Part shown: in pieces, positions 44,775-53,911 of the stretch
Layout: the number at the start of each line of letters is the position of its first letter
Position numbering within the stretch: the stretch's first letter is position 1
Assembly: GCF_014042355.1 (NCBI RefSeq)
Contig: NZ_JACEZU010000012.1
Span: 62,001-126,000, forward strand
Direction: 5' to 3'
Length of the DNA stretch: 64,000 bases
From: Rugamonas apoptosis
GTDB taxonomy: Bacteria; Pseudomonadota; Gammaproteobacteria; Burkholderiales; Burkholderiaceae_D
Translations under genes and position numbers: made by a program
Notes under the pieces: generated by a model
What the model was told of the DNA's origin: nothing
Seen by the model: the letters and a program-made list of their open reading frames with translations, nothing else
Database searches by the model: none

Positions 44775-47303
44775 ATGAAAATCATCGTCATCGGCCACGG
44801 CATGGTCGGCCAAAAATTCCTGGAAACGCTGGGTGACAGCAGCGATCTGCACGTGACCGTGCTGTCCGAAGAGCCACGTCCGGCCTACGACCGCGTTCAC
44901 CTGTCCGAATATTTCTCGGGAACCACGGCCGAACAGCTGTCGCTGGTGCCGCCCGGATTTTTTGAGCGCGGCAACCTGCTGCTCAAGCTGAACACCCGCG
45001 CGGTCGCCATCGACCGCGCGGAGAAGACCGTCACCGTGCGCAGCGGCGAAGTGCTGTCGTACGACAAACTGGTGATGGCCACCGGCTCCTTCCCGTTCGT
45101 GCCGCAACTGCCGGGCAAGGACCGCAAGGATTGCTTCGTGTACCGCACCATCGAAGACCTGGAAGGCATGCTCGCCTGCGGCAAGCGTTCCAAGAGGGGC
45201 GTGGTGATTGGCGGCGGCCTGCTGGGCCTGGAATGCGCCAAGGCCCTGCGCGACATGAACCTGGAAACCCATGTGGTCGAATTCGCGCCGCGCCTGATGG
45301 CGGTGCAGGTGGACGACGCCGGCGCCCGCGTGCTGCGCCAGAAGATTGAAGACCTGGGCGTGACCGTCCACACGGGCAAGAACACCACCGCCATCGTCGA
45401 TGGCGAAGAAGGCACCCACCGCATGGAATTCGCCGACGGCAGCCACCTGGACACGGACATGATCGTGTTCTCGGCCGGTATCCGTCCACGCGACCACCTG
45501 GCGCGCGAAAGCGGCCTGGCCATCGGCCCACGCGGCGGCATCTCGATCAACAACCAGTGCCTGACCTCGGACCCGGATATCTACGCCATCGGTGAATGCG
45601 CGCTGTGGAACGGCCAGGTGTTCGGCCTGGTGGCCCCCGGCTACGACATGGCCCGCATCGCCGCCAAGCATCTGCTGGGCGAGCATGAGGCGGAATTCAC
45701 GGGCGCCGACATGAGCACCAAGCTCAAACTGATGGGCGTGGACGTGGCCAGTATCGGCGACCCGCACGGCAAGGAGGAAGGCAGCCGCTCCTACCAGTTC
45801 ACCGACGAGCGCAAACAGATCTACAAGAAAATCGTCGTCTCCGACTGCGGCAAATACCTGCTGGGCGGCGTGATGGTGGGCGACGCCAGCGAATACGGCA
45901 CCCTGCTGCAAATGATGCTCAATAAGATCGAGTTGCCCGAGTCGCCTGAATTCCTGATCCTGCCCCAGTCCGACGGCCAGGCCAAGCCCGGCCTGGGCGT
46001 GGACGCGCTGCCGGCCAGCGCCCAGATCTGCTCCTGCAACGCCGTCTCGAAAGGCGCGCTGTGCGACGCCGTGGGCGGCGGCGCCACCAGCATCGGCGAC
46101 CTGAAGTCCTGCACCGGCGCCGGCACGGCTTGCGGCGGCTGCGTGCCGCTGGTGACCCAGATCATGAAGTCGGAAATGAAGAAGCTGGGCATGGCCGTCA
46201 ACAACCATGTGTGCGAACACTTCCCATACTCGCGCCAGGAGCTGTTCCACCTGATCCGCGTCGGCAAGATCACCACCTTCGCCGACCTGCTCAAGCAGCA
46301 CGGCAAGGGCCTGGGCTGCGACGTGTGCAAACCGCTGGCGGCCAGCATCCTGGCCTCGTGCTGGAACGACTTCGTGCTCAAGAAGGAGCACGCCAGCCTG
46401 CAGGACACCAACGATTACTTCCTCGGTAACATCCAGAAGGATGGCACCTACTCCGTCGTACCGCGCATGGCCGGCGGCGAAGTGACGGCCGATGGCCTGA
46501 TCGCCGTGGGCACCGTGGCCAAGAAATACGGCCTGTACACCAAGATCACGGGCGGCCAGCGGGTCGACCTGTTCGGCGCCCGCGTCGAGCAGCTGCCGCT
46601 GATCTGGGAAGAACTGATCGCGGCCGGTTTCGAATCGGGCCACGCTTACGGCAAGTCGCTGCGCACCGTTAAATCGTGCGTGGGCTCGACCTGGTGCCGT
46701 TACGGGGTGGACGATTCCGTCGGCCTGGCGATCGAACTGGAAAACCGCTACAAGGGCCTGCGCACGCCGCACAAGATCAAGTTCGGCGTATCCGGCTGCA
46801 CCCGCGAGTGCGCCGAAGCGCAGGGCAAGGACGTGGGCATCATCGCCACCGAGAAGGGCTGGAACCTGTACGTGTGCGGCAACGGCGGCATGAAGCCACG
46901 CCACGCCGAACTGATTGCCTCTGATTTGGACAAGGCCACGCTGGTGCGCTACATCGACCGCTTCCTGATGTTCTACATCCGCACGGCGGACCGCCTGCAG
47001 CGCACCAGCGTGTGGCGCGACAACCTGGAAGGCGGCCTCGATTACCTGAAGGACGTCGTCATCGGCGACAAGCTGGCCATCGCCGCCGAACTGGAAGCGG
47101 ACATGCAGCACGTGGTCAACACCTACGCCTGCGAATGGAAGGCCGCCGTGGAAGATCCGGAAACCCGCAAGCGCTTCCGTCACTTCGTCAACAGCGACCA
47201 GACCGACCAGAACGTGTTGTTCATGGAGGAGCGCGGCCAGATCCGTCCCGCCACCCCGGAAGAGCGCCAGCGCGTGATTCCCATCGCAGTCAAAGCAGCC
47301 TAA
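44775..47303 (+). CDS. nirB: NAD(P)H-dependent nitrite reductase large subunit
   Basis: Reduces nitrite to ammonium in the cytoplasm. The 842-residue protein has an N-terminal FAD/NAD module (GHGMVGQKF at start, GGGLLGLE near 155), BFD-like [2Fe-2S] segments (CSCNAVSKG and CTGAGTACGGC, about 418-460), then the siroheme/[4Fe-4S] module with CVGSTWC and CTRECAE cysteines (about 637-680). Length is typical. CobA upstream supplies the siroheme precursor and NirD follows. Confidence 0.96.
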   Translation: MKIIVIGHGMVGQKFLETLGDSSDLHVTVLSEEPRPAYDRVHLSEYFSGTTAEQLSLVPPGFFERGNLLLKLNTRAVAIDRAEKTVTVRSGEVLSYDKLVMATGSFPFVPQLPGKDRKDCFVYRTIEDLEGMLACGKRSKRGVVIGGGLLGLECAKALRDMNLETHVVEFAPRLMAVQVDDAGARVLRQKIEDLGVTVHTGKNTTAIVDGEEGTHRMEFADGSHLDTDMIVFSAGIRPRDHLARESGLAIGPRGGISINNQCLTSDPDIYAIGECALWNGQVFGLVAPGYDMARIAAKHLLGEHEAEFTGADMSTKLKLMGVDVASIGDPHGKEEGSRSYQFTDERKQIYKKIVVSDCGKYLLGGVMVGDASEYGTLLQMMLNKIELPESPEFLILPQSDGQAKPGLGVDALPASAQICSCNAVSKGALCDAVGGGATSIGDLKSCTGAGTACGGCVPLVTQIMKSEMKKLGMAVNNHVCEHFPYSRQELFHLIRVGKITTFADLLKQHGKGLGCDVCKPLAASILASCWNDFVLKKEHASLQDTNDYFLGNIQKDGTYSVVPRMAGGEVTADGLIAVGTVAKKYGLYTKITGGQRVDLFGARVEQLPLIWEELIAAGFESGHAYGKSLRTVKSCVGSTWCRYGVDDSVGLAIELENRYKGLRTPHKIKFGVSGCTRECAEAQGKDVGIIATEKGWNLYVCGNGGMKPRHAELIASDLDKATLVRYIDRFLMFYIRTADRLQRTSVWRDNLEGGLDYLKDVVIGDKLAIAAELEADMQHVVNTYACEWKAAVEDPETRKRFRHFVNSDQTDQNVLFMEERGQIRPATPEERQRVIPIAVKAA

Positions 47304-47327
47304 CCCGCCACAGCAAAGGAGAACACC

Positions 47328-47675
47328 ATGCACCGCGATATTCAAACCGATAACTGGATTTCCGTTTGCGCGCTCGACGAGATCGTGCCCAACACCGGCG
47401 TTTGCGCCCTGCTCAACGACACCCAGATCGCCGTGTTCCATGTGGAAGACGGTGGCCCGCGCGTGTTCGCCATCGAGAACTACGATCCCAACTCGCAGGC
47501 CGCCGTGCTGTCGCGCGGGCTGGTGGGCAGCCTGGGCGAACGCATCGTGGTTGCCTCACCCATCTACAAGCAGCACTTCGACCTGCAGACGGGGGAGTGC
47601 CTGGAATCGCCCGAGCACTCGGTGGTCACCTATCCGGCCCGCGTCGAAGGTGGGAAGGTCTGGGTAGGTTTATGA
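47328..47675 (+). CDS. nirD: Nitrite reductase small subunit
   Basis: A 115-residue Rieske-fold partner of NirB. It has the NirD pattern (WISVCALDEIVPNTGVCALL at start, FDLQTGECLESP near the end) and, as is normal for NirD, lacks the Rieske Cys/His cluster ligands. It follows nirB by 24 bases with AAAGGAG upstream. Its stop overlaps the next start (ATGA). Confidence 0.94.
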   Translation: MHRDIQTDNWISVCALDEIVPNTGVCALLNDTQIAVFHVEDGGPRVFAIENYDPNSQAAVLSRGLVGSLGERIVVASPIYKQHFDLQTGECLESPEHSVVTYPARVEGGKVWVGL

Positions 47676-48883
47676 AACCGGCGCTGGTTGTCATCGGCAA
47701 CGGCATGGCGGGCATGCGCACCGTGGAGGAACTGCAGAAGCTGGCGCCCGACATGTACGACATCACCGTGTTCGGCGCCGAGCCGCACGGTAACTACAAC
47801 CGCATCCTGCTGTCGCCCGTGCTGGCCGGCGAAAAGAATATCGACGACATCATGCTGCACACCCGCCAGTGGTATGTCGACCACGGCATCACGCTGCACG
47901 CGGGCGACCCAGTGGTGCACATCGACCGCCGCAAGCGCGTGGTGCGCGCCGCCTCGGGGCGGGAAGTGCGTTACGACCGGCTGCTGCTGGCCACCGGCTC
48001 CAAGCCGTTCATCATTCCGGTGCCGGGCCACGACCTGCCGGGCGTGATCGCGTTCCGCGACATCCAGGACGTGGAAACCATGCTGGAAGCGTCGCGCAAC
48101 CATCGCCATGCGGTGGTGATCGGCGGCGGCCTGCTGGGCCTGGAGGCCGCCAACGGCCTGCTGCGCCAGGGCATGGAGGTGACGGTGGTGCACGTGACGG
48201 ACGCGCTGATGAACCAGCAGCTCGACAAGCCGGCCGCCCAGTTGCTGCAAAAGGCGCTGGAAGTGAAGGGCTTGCGTTTCATGCTGAGCGCCCAGACCGA
48301 AGCCATCGTCGGCCCGGACCGGGTGACGGCCGTGCGCTTCAAGGACGGCACCGAGATCCCGGCCGACCTGGTGGTGATGACGGCCGGCGTGCGCCCCAAC
48401 ATCGAACTGGCCAAGGCTTCCGGCCTGCACTGCGAACGGGCCATCGTGGTGGACGACACGCTGCAGACCTACGATCCGCGCGTGTACGCCGTGGGCGAAT
48501 GCGTGCAGCACCGCAGCGCCACCTTCGGCCTGGTGGCGCCGATCTGGGAACAGGCGAGCGTGTGCGGCGCCCATCTGGCCGGCGCCGGCCACCGCCGCTA
48601 CGTGCAACAGACTTCGCCCACCCGCCTGAAAGTGACGGGCGTGGACCTGTACTCGGTGGGTGACTTCATCGGCGGCGAGGGCAGCGAAGACCTGGTGCTG
48701 CGCGACGCCAAACGGGGCGTCTACAAGCGCCTGGTGTTGAAGGACAACCGCATCGCCGGCGCCGTGCTGTACGGCGACGTGCAAGACGGGCCGTGGTACT
48801 TCGGCCTGATCCAGAAGGGTACCGACATCGGGCCTATCCGCCATCATCTGCTGTTCGGCGAAGCGCTGTGCGCCGCCGCCTGA
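47672..48883 (+). CDS. FAD-dependent oxidoreductase, nitrate reductase electron-transfer partner (NasB/NirB-N-like)
   Basis: A 403-residue flavoprotein resembling the N-terminal half of NirB: GNGMAGMRTVEEL at the start, GSKPFIIPVPG, the NAD motif GGGLLGLEAANGL (about 150-162) and YAVGECVQH. It lacks an iron-sulfur domain. Placed between nirD and nasA with an ATGA overlap, it is probably the NAD(P)H-linked electron donor for the nitrate reductase, like Klebsiella NasB, whose BFD domain is here fused to NasA instead. Confidence 0.82.
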   Translation: MKPALVVIGNGMAGMRTVEELQKLAPDMYDITVFGAEPHGNYNRILLSPVLAGEKNIDDIMLHTRQWYVDHGITLHAGDPVVHIDRRKRVVRAASGREVRYDRLLLATGSKPFIIPVPGHDLPGVIAFRDIQDVETMLEASRNHRHAVVIGGGLLGLEAANGLLRQGMEVTVVHVTDALMNQQLDKPAAQLLQKALEVKGLRFMLSAQTEAIVGPDRVTAVRFKDGTEIPADLVVMTAGVRPNIELAKASGLHCERAIVVDDTLQTYDPRVYAVGECVQHRSATFGLVAPIWEQASVCGAHLAGAGHRRYVQQTSPTRLKVTGVDLYSVGDFIGGEGSEDLVLRDAKRGVYKRLVLKDNRIAGAVLYGDVQDGPWYFGLIQKGTDIGPIRHHLLFGEALCAAA

Positions 48884-48911
48884 ACTGGCCTAGCCTGAAC
48901 TGGAATTTATC

Positions 48912-51638
48912 GTGAACCTGTCACTCGATCCCCTCTCGGTCCGCACCACCTGCGCCTATTGCGGCGTGGGTTGCGGCGTCAAGGCCACGCCCAATGGCGA
49001 TGGCGGCACTGATATCGCCGGCGATATCAACCATCCCGCCAACTTCGGCAAGCTGTGCGTCAAGGGCTCGGCCCTGGGCGAAACGCTGGGACTGGAAGGC
49101 CGTCTGCTGCATCCGCAAGTGCGCGAGGATGGCGCGCTGCGCCAGGTGTCGTGGGATGCGGCGCTGGACCGGGTGGCCGGGCAGTGGCAGGACATCATCG
49201 CCCAGCACGGGCCGGACGCGGTGGCGTTCTACGTGTCGGGCCAGTTGCTGACCGAGGACTACTACATCGCCAACAAGCTGATGAAGGGTTACGTGGGCAG
49301 CGCCAACATCGACACCAACTCGCGGTTGTGCATGTCGTCGGCTGTGGCCGGCCACAAGCGCGCCTTTGGCGAAGACCTGGTGCCGGTCAGCTATGAAGAC
49401 CTGGAACTGGCCGACATGGTGGTGCTGGTGGGCTCCAATACGGCCTGGTGCCATCCCATCCTGTTCCAGCGTATCGCCCGCATCAAGGAAACCCGCCCGG
49501 ACGTGAAGCTGGTGGTGATCGACCCGCGCCGCACCGCCACTTGCGAGCTGGCCGACCTGCACCTGTCCGTGAAACAGGGCACGGACGTATGGCTGTTCAA
49601 CGGCCTGCTCAGCTACCTGGCCCGCAATGGCGCGGTGGACGCCGATTTCGTCGCGCGCCACACCAACGGCATGGCTGAAGCGGTGGCGGCGGCCGACGTC
49701 GATTGCGCCGATCCGGCCGCCGTGGCCCGCAAATGCCGTATCGAACTGCCGGTGCTGATGGAGTTCTACGAATCGTTCGCCGCCACCGCCAAGGTTGTGA
49801 CGGCGTTCTCGATGGGTGTGAACCAATCCTCGGCCGGCACGGACAAGGTCAACAGCATCATCAACTGCCACCTGGCCACCGGCCGCATCGGCCAGCCCGG
49901 CATGGGGCCGTTCTCCATCACGGGCCAGCCCAACGCCATGGGCGGACGTGAAGTGGGCGGGCTGGCCAATATGCTGGCCGCCCACATGGACCTGGAACGG
50001 GGCGAACACCGCGAGCTGGTGCAAACCTTCTGGGAGTCGCCGCGCATGGCCGACAAGGCCGGCCTGAAGGCGGTGGACCTGTTCCGCGCCATCGAGGACG
50101 GCAAGGTCAAGGCGGTGTGGATCATCGCCACCAATCCGCTGGTCAGCCTGCCGGATGCCGACCAGGCCCGCCGCGCGCTGGAAAAGTGCGAACTGGTGGT
50201 GGCCACCGACATCATGCAGAACACCGACACCAACGCCTGCGCCCACGTGCTGCTGCCGGCGCTGGGCTGGGGCGAGAAGGATGGCACGGTCACCAATTCC
50301 GAGCGCCGCATCTCGCGCCAGCGCGCCTTCCTGCCGGCGCCCGGCGAAGCGCTGCCCGACTGGCAGATCCTGTGCCGCTTCGCCCAGCGCATGGGCTATA
50401 CGGGTTTCGATTTCAACAGCGTGCACGAAATCTTCGACGAGCACGCGCGCCTGAGCGGCTACCGCAACGCGGCCGATGATGTGCCGCGCGCCTTCGATAT
50501 CGGCGCGCTGGCCGGGCTGGGGCAGCAGGGCTACGACGCGCTGGAACCGGTGCAGTGGCCGGTGACGCGGCTAGCTTCCGGCGACCTGCTGGGCCAGGCC
50601 CGCTTGTTCGGCGATGGCCGTTTCGCCCACGCGGATGGCAAGGCGCGCTTCATCGCCGTTGCGCCGCGCCTGCCCGTCAATGCGATTTGCGAAGACTATC
50701 CGCTGGCGCTCAACACGGGCCGCGTGCGCGACCATTGGCATACCATGACCCGCACCGGCAAGGCGCCCAAGCTGGCCGACCACGTGGCCGAATCGTTCGT
50801 CGACATGCATCCGCAGGACGCGCTGCTGCACGGCGTGCGGGCCGGCGAACTGGCGCGCATCAGCACCGCCTGGGGCTCGATGGTGGCGCGCGTGCAGCAC
50901 GGCGGCGGCATCGCGCGCGGCAGCGTGTTCATCCCCATCCACTGGAACGGCCAGACGGCGTCGGACGCGCGCGTGGGCGCGCTGGTGAATCCGGTGGTCG
51001 ATCCCGTCTCGGGCGAACCGGAATTCAAGCACACGCCGGTGCGGGTGGAGCAGTTCCGCCTGAACTGGCACGGCTTTATCCTGAGCCGCCGTGAACTGAA
51101 CCTCGACAGCGTGGCCCACTGGACCCGCATCCAGGGCCGCGATTTCGCCCGCTATGAACTGGCCGGACGCCAGAACATCGCCGATTTCGCCAGCTGGGCG
51201 CGCGACCTGCTGGGCGTGCAGGGCGAGCAGGCCGACTGGCTGGAATACGAAGACCGCAGCGCCGGCGTGTACCGCGCCGTGCACCTGGTGGACGACCAGA
51301 TCGACCAATGCATCTTCCTGTCGCCGCGCCAGGACATGCCCTCGCGCGCGTGGCTGGCCGGGTTGTTCTCCAAGCCGGAGTTGAGCGAGATCGACCGCGT
51401 GGGCCTGCTGGTGGGCCAGCCGGTGGAGAAGGGCGCCGATACGGGGCCGACCGTGTGCTCCTGCTTCGGCGTGGGCCGCAACACCATCTGCGGCGCCATC
51501 GTGCAGCAGGACTTGCAGACGGTGGCGCAAGTGACGGCCTGCCTGAAAGCGGGCGGCAACTGCGGCTCCTGCGTGCCCGAGATCAAGAAGCTGCTGGTGG
51601 AAACGCGGGTGGCGGTGGCGGAGGAACGGGCGGCCTGA
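48912..51638 (+). CDS. nasA: Assimilatory nitrate reductase catalytic subunit
   Basis: Molybdopterin-guanine-dinucleotide enzyme reducing nitrate to nitrite in the cytoplasm, 908 residues. The N-terminal [4Fe-4S] cysteines are C14, C17, C21 and C49, and the likely Mo-ligand is C140 in NSRLCMSSAV. The C-terminus carries a BFD-like [2Fe-2S] domain (CSCFGVGRN and CGSCVPEIKKLL, about 850-900). There is no Tat signal, as expected for an assimilatory enzyme. The start is GTG at 48912, placing the first Fe-S cysteine near the N-terminus. It is the last gene of the operon. Confidence 0.95.
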   Translation: MNLSLDPLSVRTTCAYCGVGCGVKATPNGDGGTDIAGDINHPANFGKLCVKGSALGETLGLEGRLLHPQVREDGALRQVSWDAALDRVAGQWQDIIAQHGPDAVAFYVSGQLLTEDYYIANKLMKGYVGSANIDTNSRLCMSSAVAGHKRAFGEDLVPVSYEDLELADMVVLVGSNTAWCHPILFQRIARIKETRPDVKLVVIDPRRTATCELADLHLSVKQGTDVWLFNGLLSYLARNGAVDADFVARHTNGMAEAVAAADVDCADPAAVARKCRIELPVLMEFYESFAATAKVVTAFSMGVNQSSAGTDKVNSIINCHLATGRIGQPGMGPFSITGQPNAMGGREVGGLANMLAAHMDLERGEHRELVQTFWESPRMADKAGLKAVDLFRAIEDGKVKAVWIIATNPLVSLPDADQARRALEKCELVVATDIMQNTDTNACAHVLLPALGWGEKDGTVTNSERRISRQRAFLPAPGEALPDWQILCRFAQRMGYTGFDFNSVHEIFDEHARLSGYRNAADDVPRAFDIGALAGLGQQGYDALEPVQWPVTRLASGDLLGQARLFGDGRFAHADGKARFIAVAPRLPVNAICEDYPLALNTGRVRDHWHTMTRTGKAPKLADHVAESFVDMHPQDALLHGVRAGELARISTAWGSMVARVQHGGGIARGSVFIPIHWNGQTASDARVGALVNPVVDPVSGEPEFKHTPVRVEQFRLNWHGFILSRRELNLDSVAHWTRIQGRDFARYELAGRQNIADFASWARDLLGVQGEQADWLEYEDRSAGVYRAVHLVDDQIDQCIFLSPRQDMPSRAWLAGLFSKPELSEIDRVGLLVGQPVEKGADTGPTVCSCFGVGRNTICGAIVQQDLQTVAQVTACLKAGGNCGSCVPEIKKLLVETRVAVAEERAA

Positions 51639-51660
51639 CAAAGAAGACGCGACTCCATCG

Positions 51661-51695
51661 CGCATTTGAGGTCACAAATTGTGACCTCAAATGCG
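51661..51695. repeat. Perfect 35-base palindrome after nasA
   Basis: Arms of 17 bases, CGCATTTGAGGTCACAA (51661-51677) and its exact complement (51679-51695), surround one central base. It lies between the convergent nasA and toxin genes. It may be a bidirectional terminator without T-runs, or a dimeric protein-binding site; GGTCACAAATTGTGACC looks like an operator core. Confidence 0.65.
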
Positions 51696-51732
51696 TATCC
51701 TGCAGATCAAGTCGAATTTGAGATGACCGGCA

Positions 51733-52029
51733 TTATGGGCGTGCGTAGCCCGCTTCGCGTTGGCTGCGCACGGCGAGTACGAACACCGTGTCGATGGCTT
51801 CCACATATCGGTAGAGGGCCAGGTAGCCATGCCCCCGGCGGCCGATCACAAGTTCGCGCTTGCCATTGGAAGTCGGTCTGCCGATCAGTGGGTTGTGGGC
51901 CAGCACATCGATAGCATGAACGATTTCCATGATGCGGGCGGGGCCATCCACGACCTGATGCTGCGCCTGGTAGGCAAGGATGCGGTCGAAGTCCTCGGCA
52001 ATTTCAGGTGCGAGTTCTACCTGTGCCAT
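51733..52029 (-). CDS. RelE/ParE family toxin
   Basis: A 98-residue protein with the ParE/RelE pattern: ELAPEIAEDFDRILAYQAQH at the start (short extract: APEIAEDFDRI), then NPLIGRPT and the terminal YLALYRYVEAIDTVFVLAVRSQRE-type strands (key parts LALYRY and FVLAVRSQRE). It is predicted to poison gyrase (ParE) or mRNA translation (RelE); which cannot be decided by eye. It begins two bases after the antitoxin stop, so it is co-translated. Confidence 0.85.
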   Translation of the reverse strand: MAQVELAPEIAEDFDRILAYQAQHQVVDGPARIMEIVHAIDVLAHNPLIGRPTSNGKRELVIGRRGHGYLALYRYVEAIDTVFVLAVRSQREAGYARP

Positions 52030-52031
52030 GT

Positions 52032-52319
52032 TCAGCCGGGCGGCTTCTTTGCAGTGGGCGGTGTTACCGGCTGGCCGGCAATGCGGTCTTCAAGATAGCG
52101 CCGCATGTCGGCCCACGGTATGGTCTGGCCGGAGGCGATGATGTTGGCAAAGCGCGCGTCGGCCTCGACGTCCATGCCGGCCCGCAGTTCCTCTTGTTCA
52201 GCTTTTTCCGTGATCGCCTCCAGTATCAGGCTGTGGGTGGTCTTGCCGGTGCGCTCGGCCGCGCTGGCGATCCGCGCCTTCAATTCCGCCGGCAAACGGA
52301 TCGTGGTCGTGGTGGACAT
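52032..52319 (-). CDS. Ribbon-helix-helix antitoxin
   Basis: A 95-residue antitoxin. The N-terminus TTTTIRLPAELKARI has the beta-strand/helix pattern of CopG/Arc DNA-binding proteins, followed by helix 2 (KTTHSLILEAI). The C-terminal half is acidic and proline-rich and should wrap the toxin. As antitoxin it would also repress its own promoter, which lies in 52320-52400. Confidence 0.85.
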   Translation of the reverse strand: MSTTTTIRLPAELKARIASAAERTGKTTHSLILEAITEKAEQEELRAGMDVEADARFANIIASGQTIPWADMRRYLEDRIAGQPVTPPTAKKPPG

Positions 52320-52426
52320 GGGAACCTCCGTAAGTACGACAAATGTAGCACAATCCCGAAATGAGGCTTTTTGAAATATGGTAAATTAGCTCATCGATCA
52401 TCAGATCATGCCTGTCGAGAGCAAAC

Positions 52427-53797
52427 ATGCCTATCCGCGACAATTTCACTGATGCCGACATGGATCAGTGGCTCAACGATAAACGCGTCACCGAAATAGA
52501 ATGCCTGGTGCCCGACCTGACGGGCGTGGCGCGCGGGAAGATCCTGCCGCGTGCCAAATTCACGCAGGAGCGCGGCATGCGCATTCCGGAGGCCGTGCTG
52601 GGCATGACGGTGACGGGCAACTACCCGACCGAGGACGCGGCCTACGACCGCGCCATCTCCAGCACCGACCGCGACATGATCCTGCGGGCCGACCCCACCA
52701 CCATCACCACCGTGCCCTGGGCCACCGACCCCACGGCGCAAGTGATCCACGACTGCTATTTTTCCGACGGCACGCTGGTCGATTTCGCACCCCGTTCCGT
52801 GCTGCGCCGCGTGCTCAAGCTGTACGCGGACCGTGGCTGGAAACCGGTGGTGGCGCCGGAACTGGAGTTTTACCTGACCGAGCAGAATATCGATCCCGAT
52901 CTGCCGCTCAAGGCCCCCATCGGCCGCAGCGGCCGCGCGGAAACGTCGCGCCAGGTGTACAGCATCGACGCCGTGAACGAATTCGATCCGCTGTTCGAGG
53001 ATATCTACGATTACTGCGACATGATGAACCTGGACGTGGACACCCTGATCCACGAGACGGGCGCCGGCCAGATGGGCCTGAACTTCCAGCACGGCGACGC
53101 GCTGGCGCTGGCCGACAAGGTGTTCTACTTCAAGCGCACGCTGCGCGAGGCGGCCCTCAAGCACAAGATGTACGCCACCTTCATGGCCAAACCCATGGGC
53201 GGCGAGCCCGGTTCGGCCATGCATGTGCACCAGAGCGTGGCCGACGCGGCCACCTGCCGCAATATCTTCAGCGACGCGGACGGTGCGCCGTCGTCCCTGT
53301 TCCATCACTATATCGGCGGCCTGCAGCGCTATACGCCGGCCTGCATGGCCATCATGGCGCCGTATGTGAATTCCTACCGCCGCATCGTGCGCCACACGGC
53401 CGCGCCCATCAACGTCCAGTGGGGCATGGACAACCGCACCGTGGGCTTCCGGGTGCCCGTCTCCGGCGTGCAGGAGCGGCGTGTGGAAAACCGCATCATC
53501 GGCGCCGACGCCAATCCCTATCTGGCCATGGCCGTCACGCTGGCCTGCGGCTACCTGGGCATGGTCGAGCAGATCGAACCGACGCCGATGACGGTGGACA
53601 GCGCCTACAACCATCCGCTGGAGCTGCCCCAGGGCTTGCCGGAGGCGCTGCAACTGCTGCGCGCCCAGGAGCGTTTGCGCGACGTGCTGGGCGAGCGCTT
53701 CATCGACGTCTACGCGGCCATCAAGGAACTGGAGCACCGCGAATTCATGACCGTCATCAGCCCGTGGGAGCGCGAGCATTTGTTGCTGCATGTCTGA
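52427..53797 (+). CDS. puuA: Glutamine-synthetase-like gamma-glutamylpolyamine synthetase (copy 1)
   Basis: ATP-dependent ligase of the GS superfamily, 456 residues. It has the GS beta-grasp start (VTEIECLVPDLTGVARGK region), PELEFYL, GSAMHVHQS and NSYRRIVRHTAAP motifs. Its closeness to PuuA-type enzymes and the adjacent polyamine ABC genes suggest it glutamylates putrescine or another polyamine rather than ammonia. It precedes the ABC transporter by 114 bases. A second, very similar copy lies at 62407-63783. Confidence 0.85.
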   Translation: MPIRDNFTDADMDQWLNDKRVTEIECLVPDLTGVARGKILPRAKFTQERGMRIPEAVLGMTVTGNYPTEDAAYDRAISSTDRDMILRADPTTITTVPWATDPTAQVIHDCYFSDGTLVDFAPRSVLRRVLKLYADRGWKPVVAPELEFYLTEQNIDPDLPLKAPIGRSGRAETSRQVYSIDAVNEFDPLFEDIYDYCDMMNLDVDTLIHETGAGQMGLNFQHGDALALADKVFYFKRTLREAALKHKMYATFMAKPMGGEPGSAMHVHQSVADAATCRNIFSDADGAPSSLFHHYIGGLQRYTPACMAIMAPYVNSYRRIVRHTAAPINVQWGMDNRTVGFRVPVSGVQERRVENRIIGADANPYLAMAVTLACGYLGMVEQIEPTPMTVDSAYNHPLELPQGLPEALQLLRAQERLRDVLGERFIDVYAAIKELEHREFMTVISPWEREHLLLHV

Positions 53798-53911
53798 CAG
53801 GCAGATTCCCCATCCCCGGCGCTCCATCTATAATCACGGGTTGTCCACAACGGCGGCCCGCGACCGGCCTGCCATACGCTGTCCTTCTTATAATTTTTAT
53901 ATTCCGACACT

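Noticed and set aside
43302..47441. A very long open frame on the minus strand opposite the nitrate transporter and nirB genes
   Set aside because: It mirrors well-identified genes in high-GC sequence, its protein is low-complexity His/Gly/Ala/Gln-rich with no domain, and it spans two genes and an intergenic leader.
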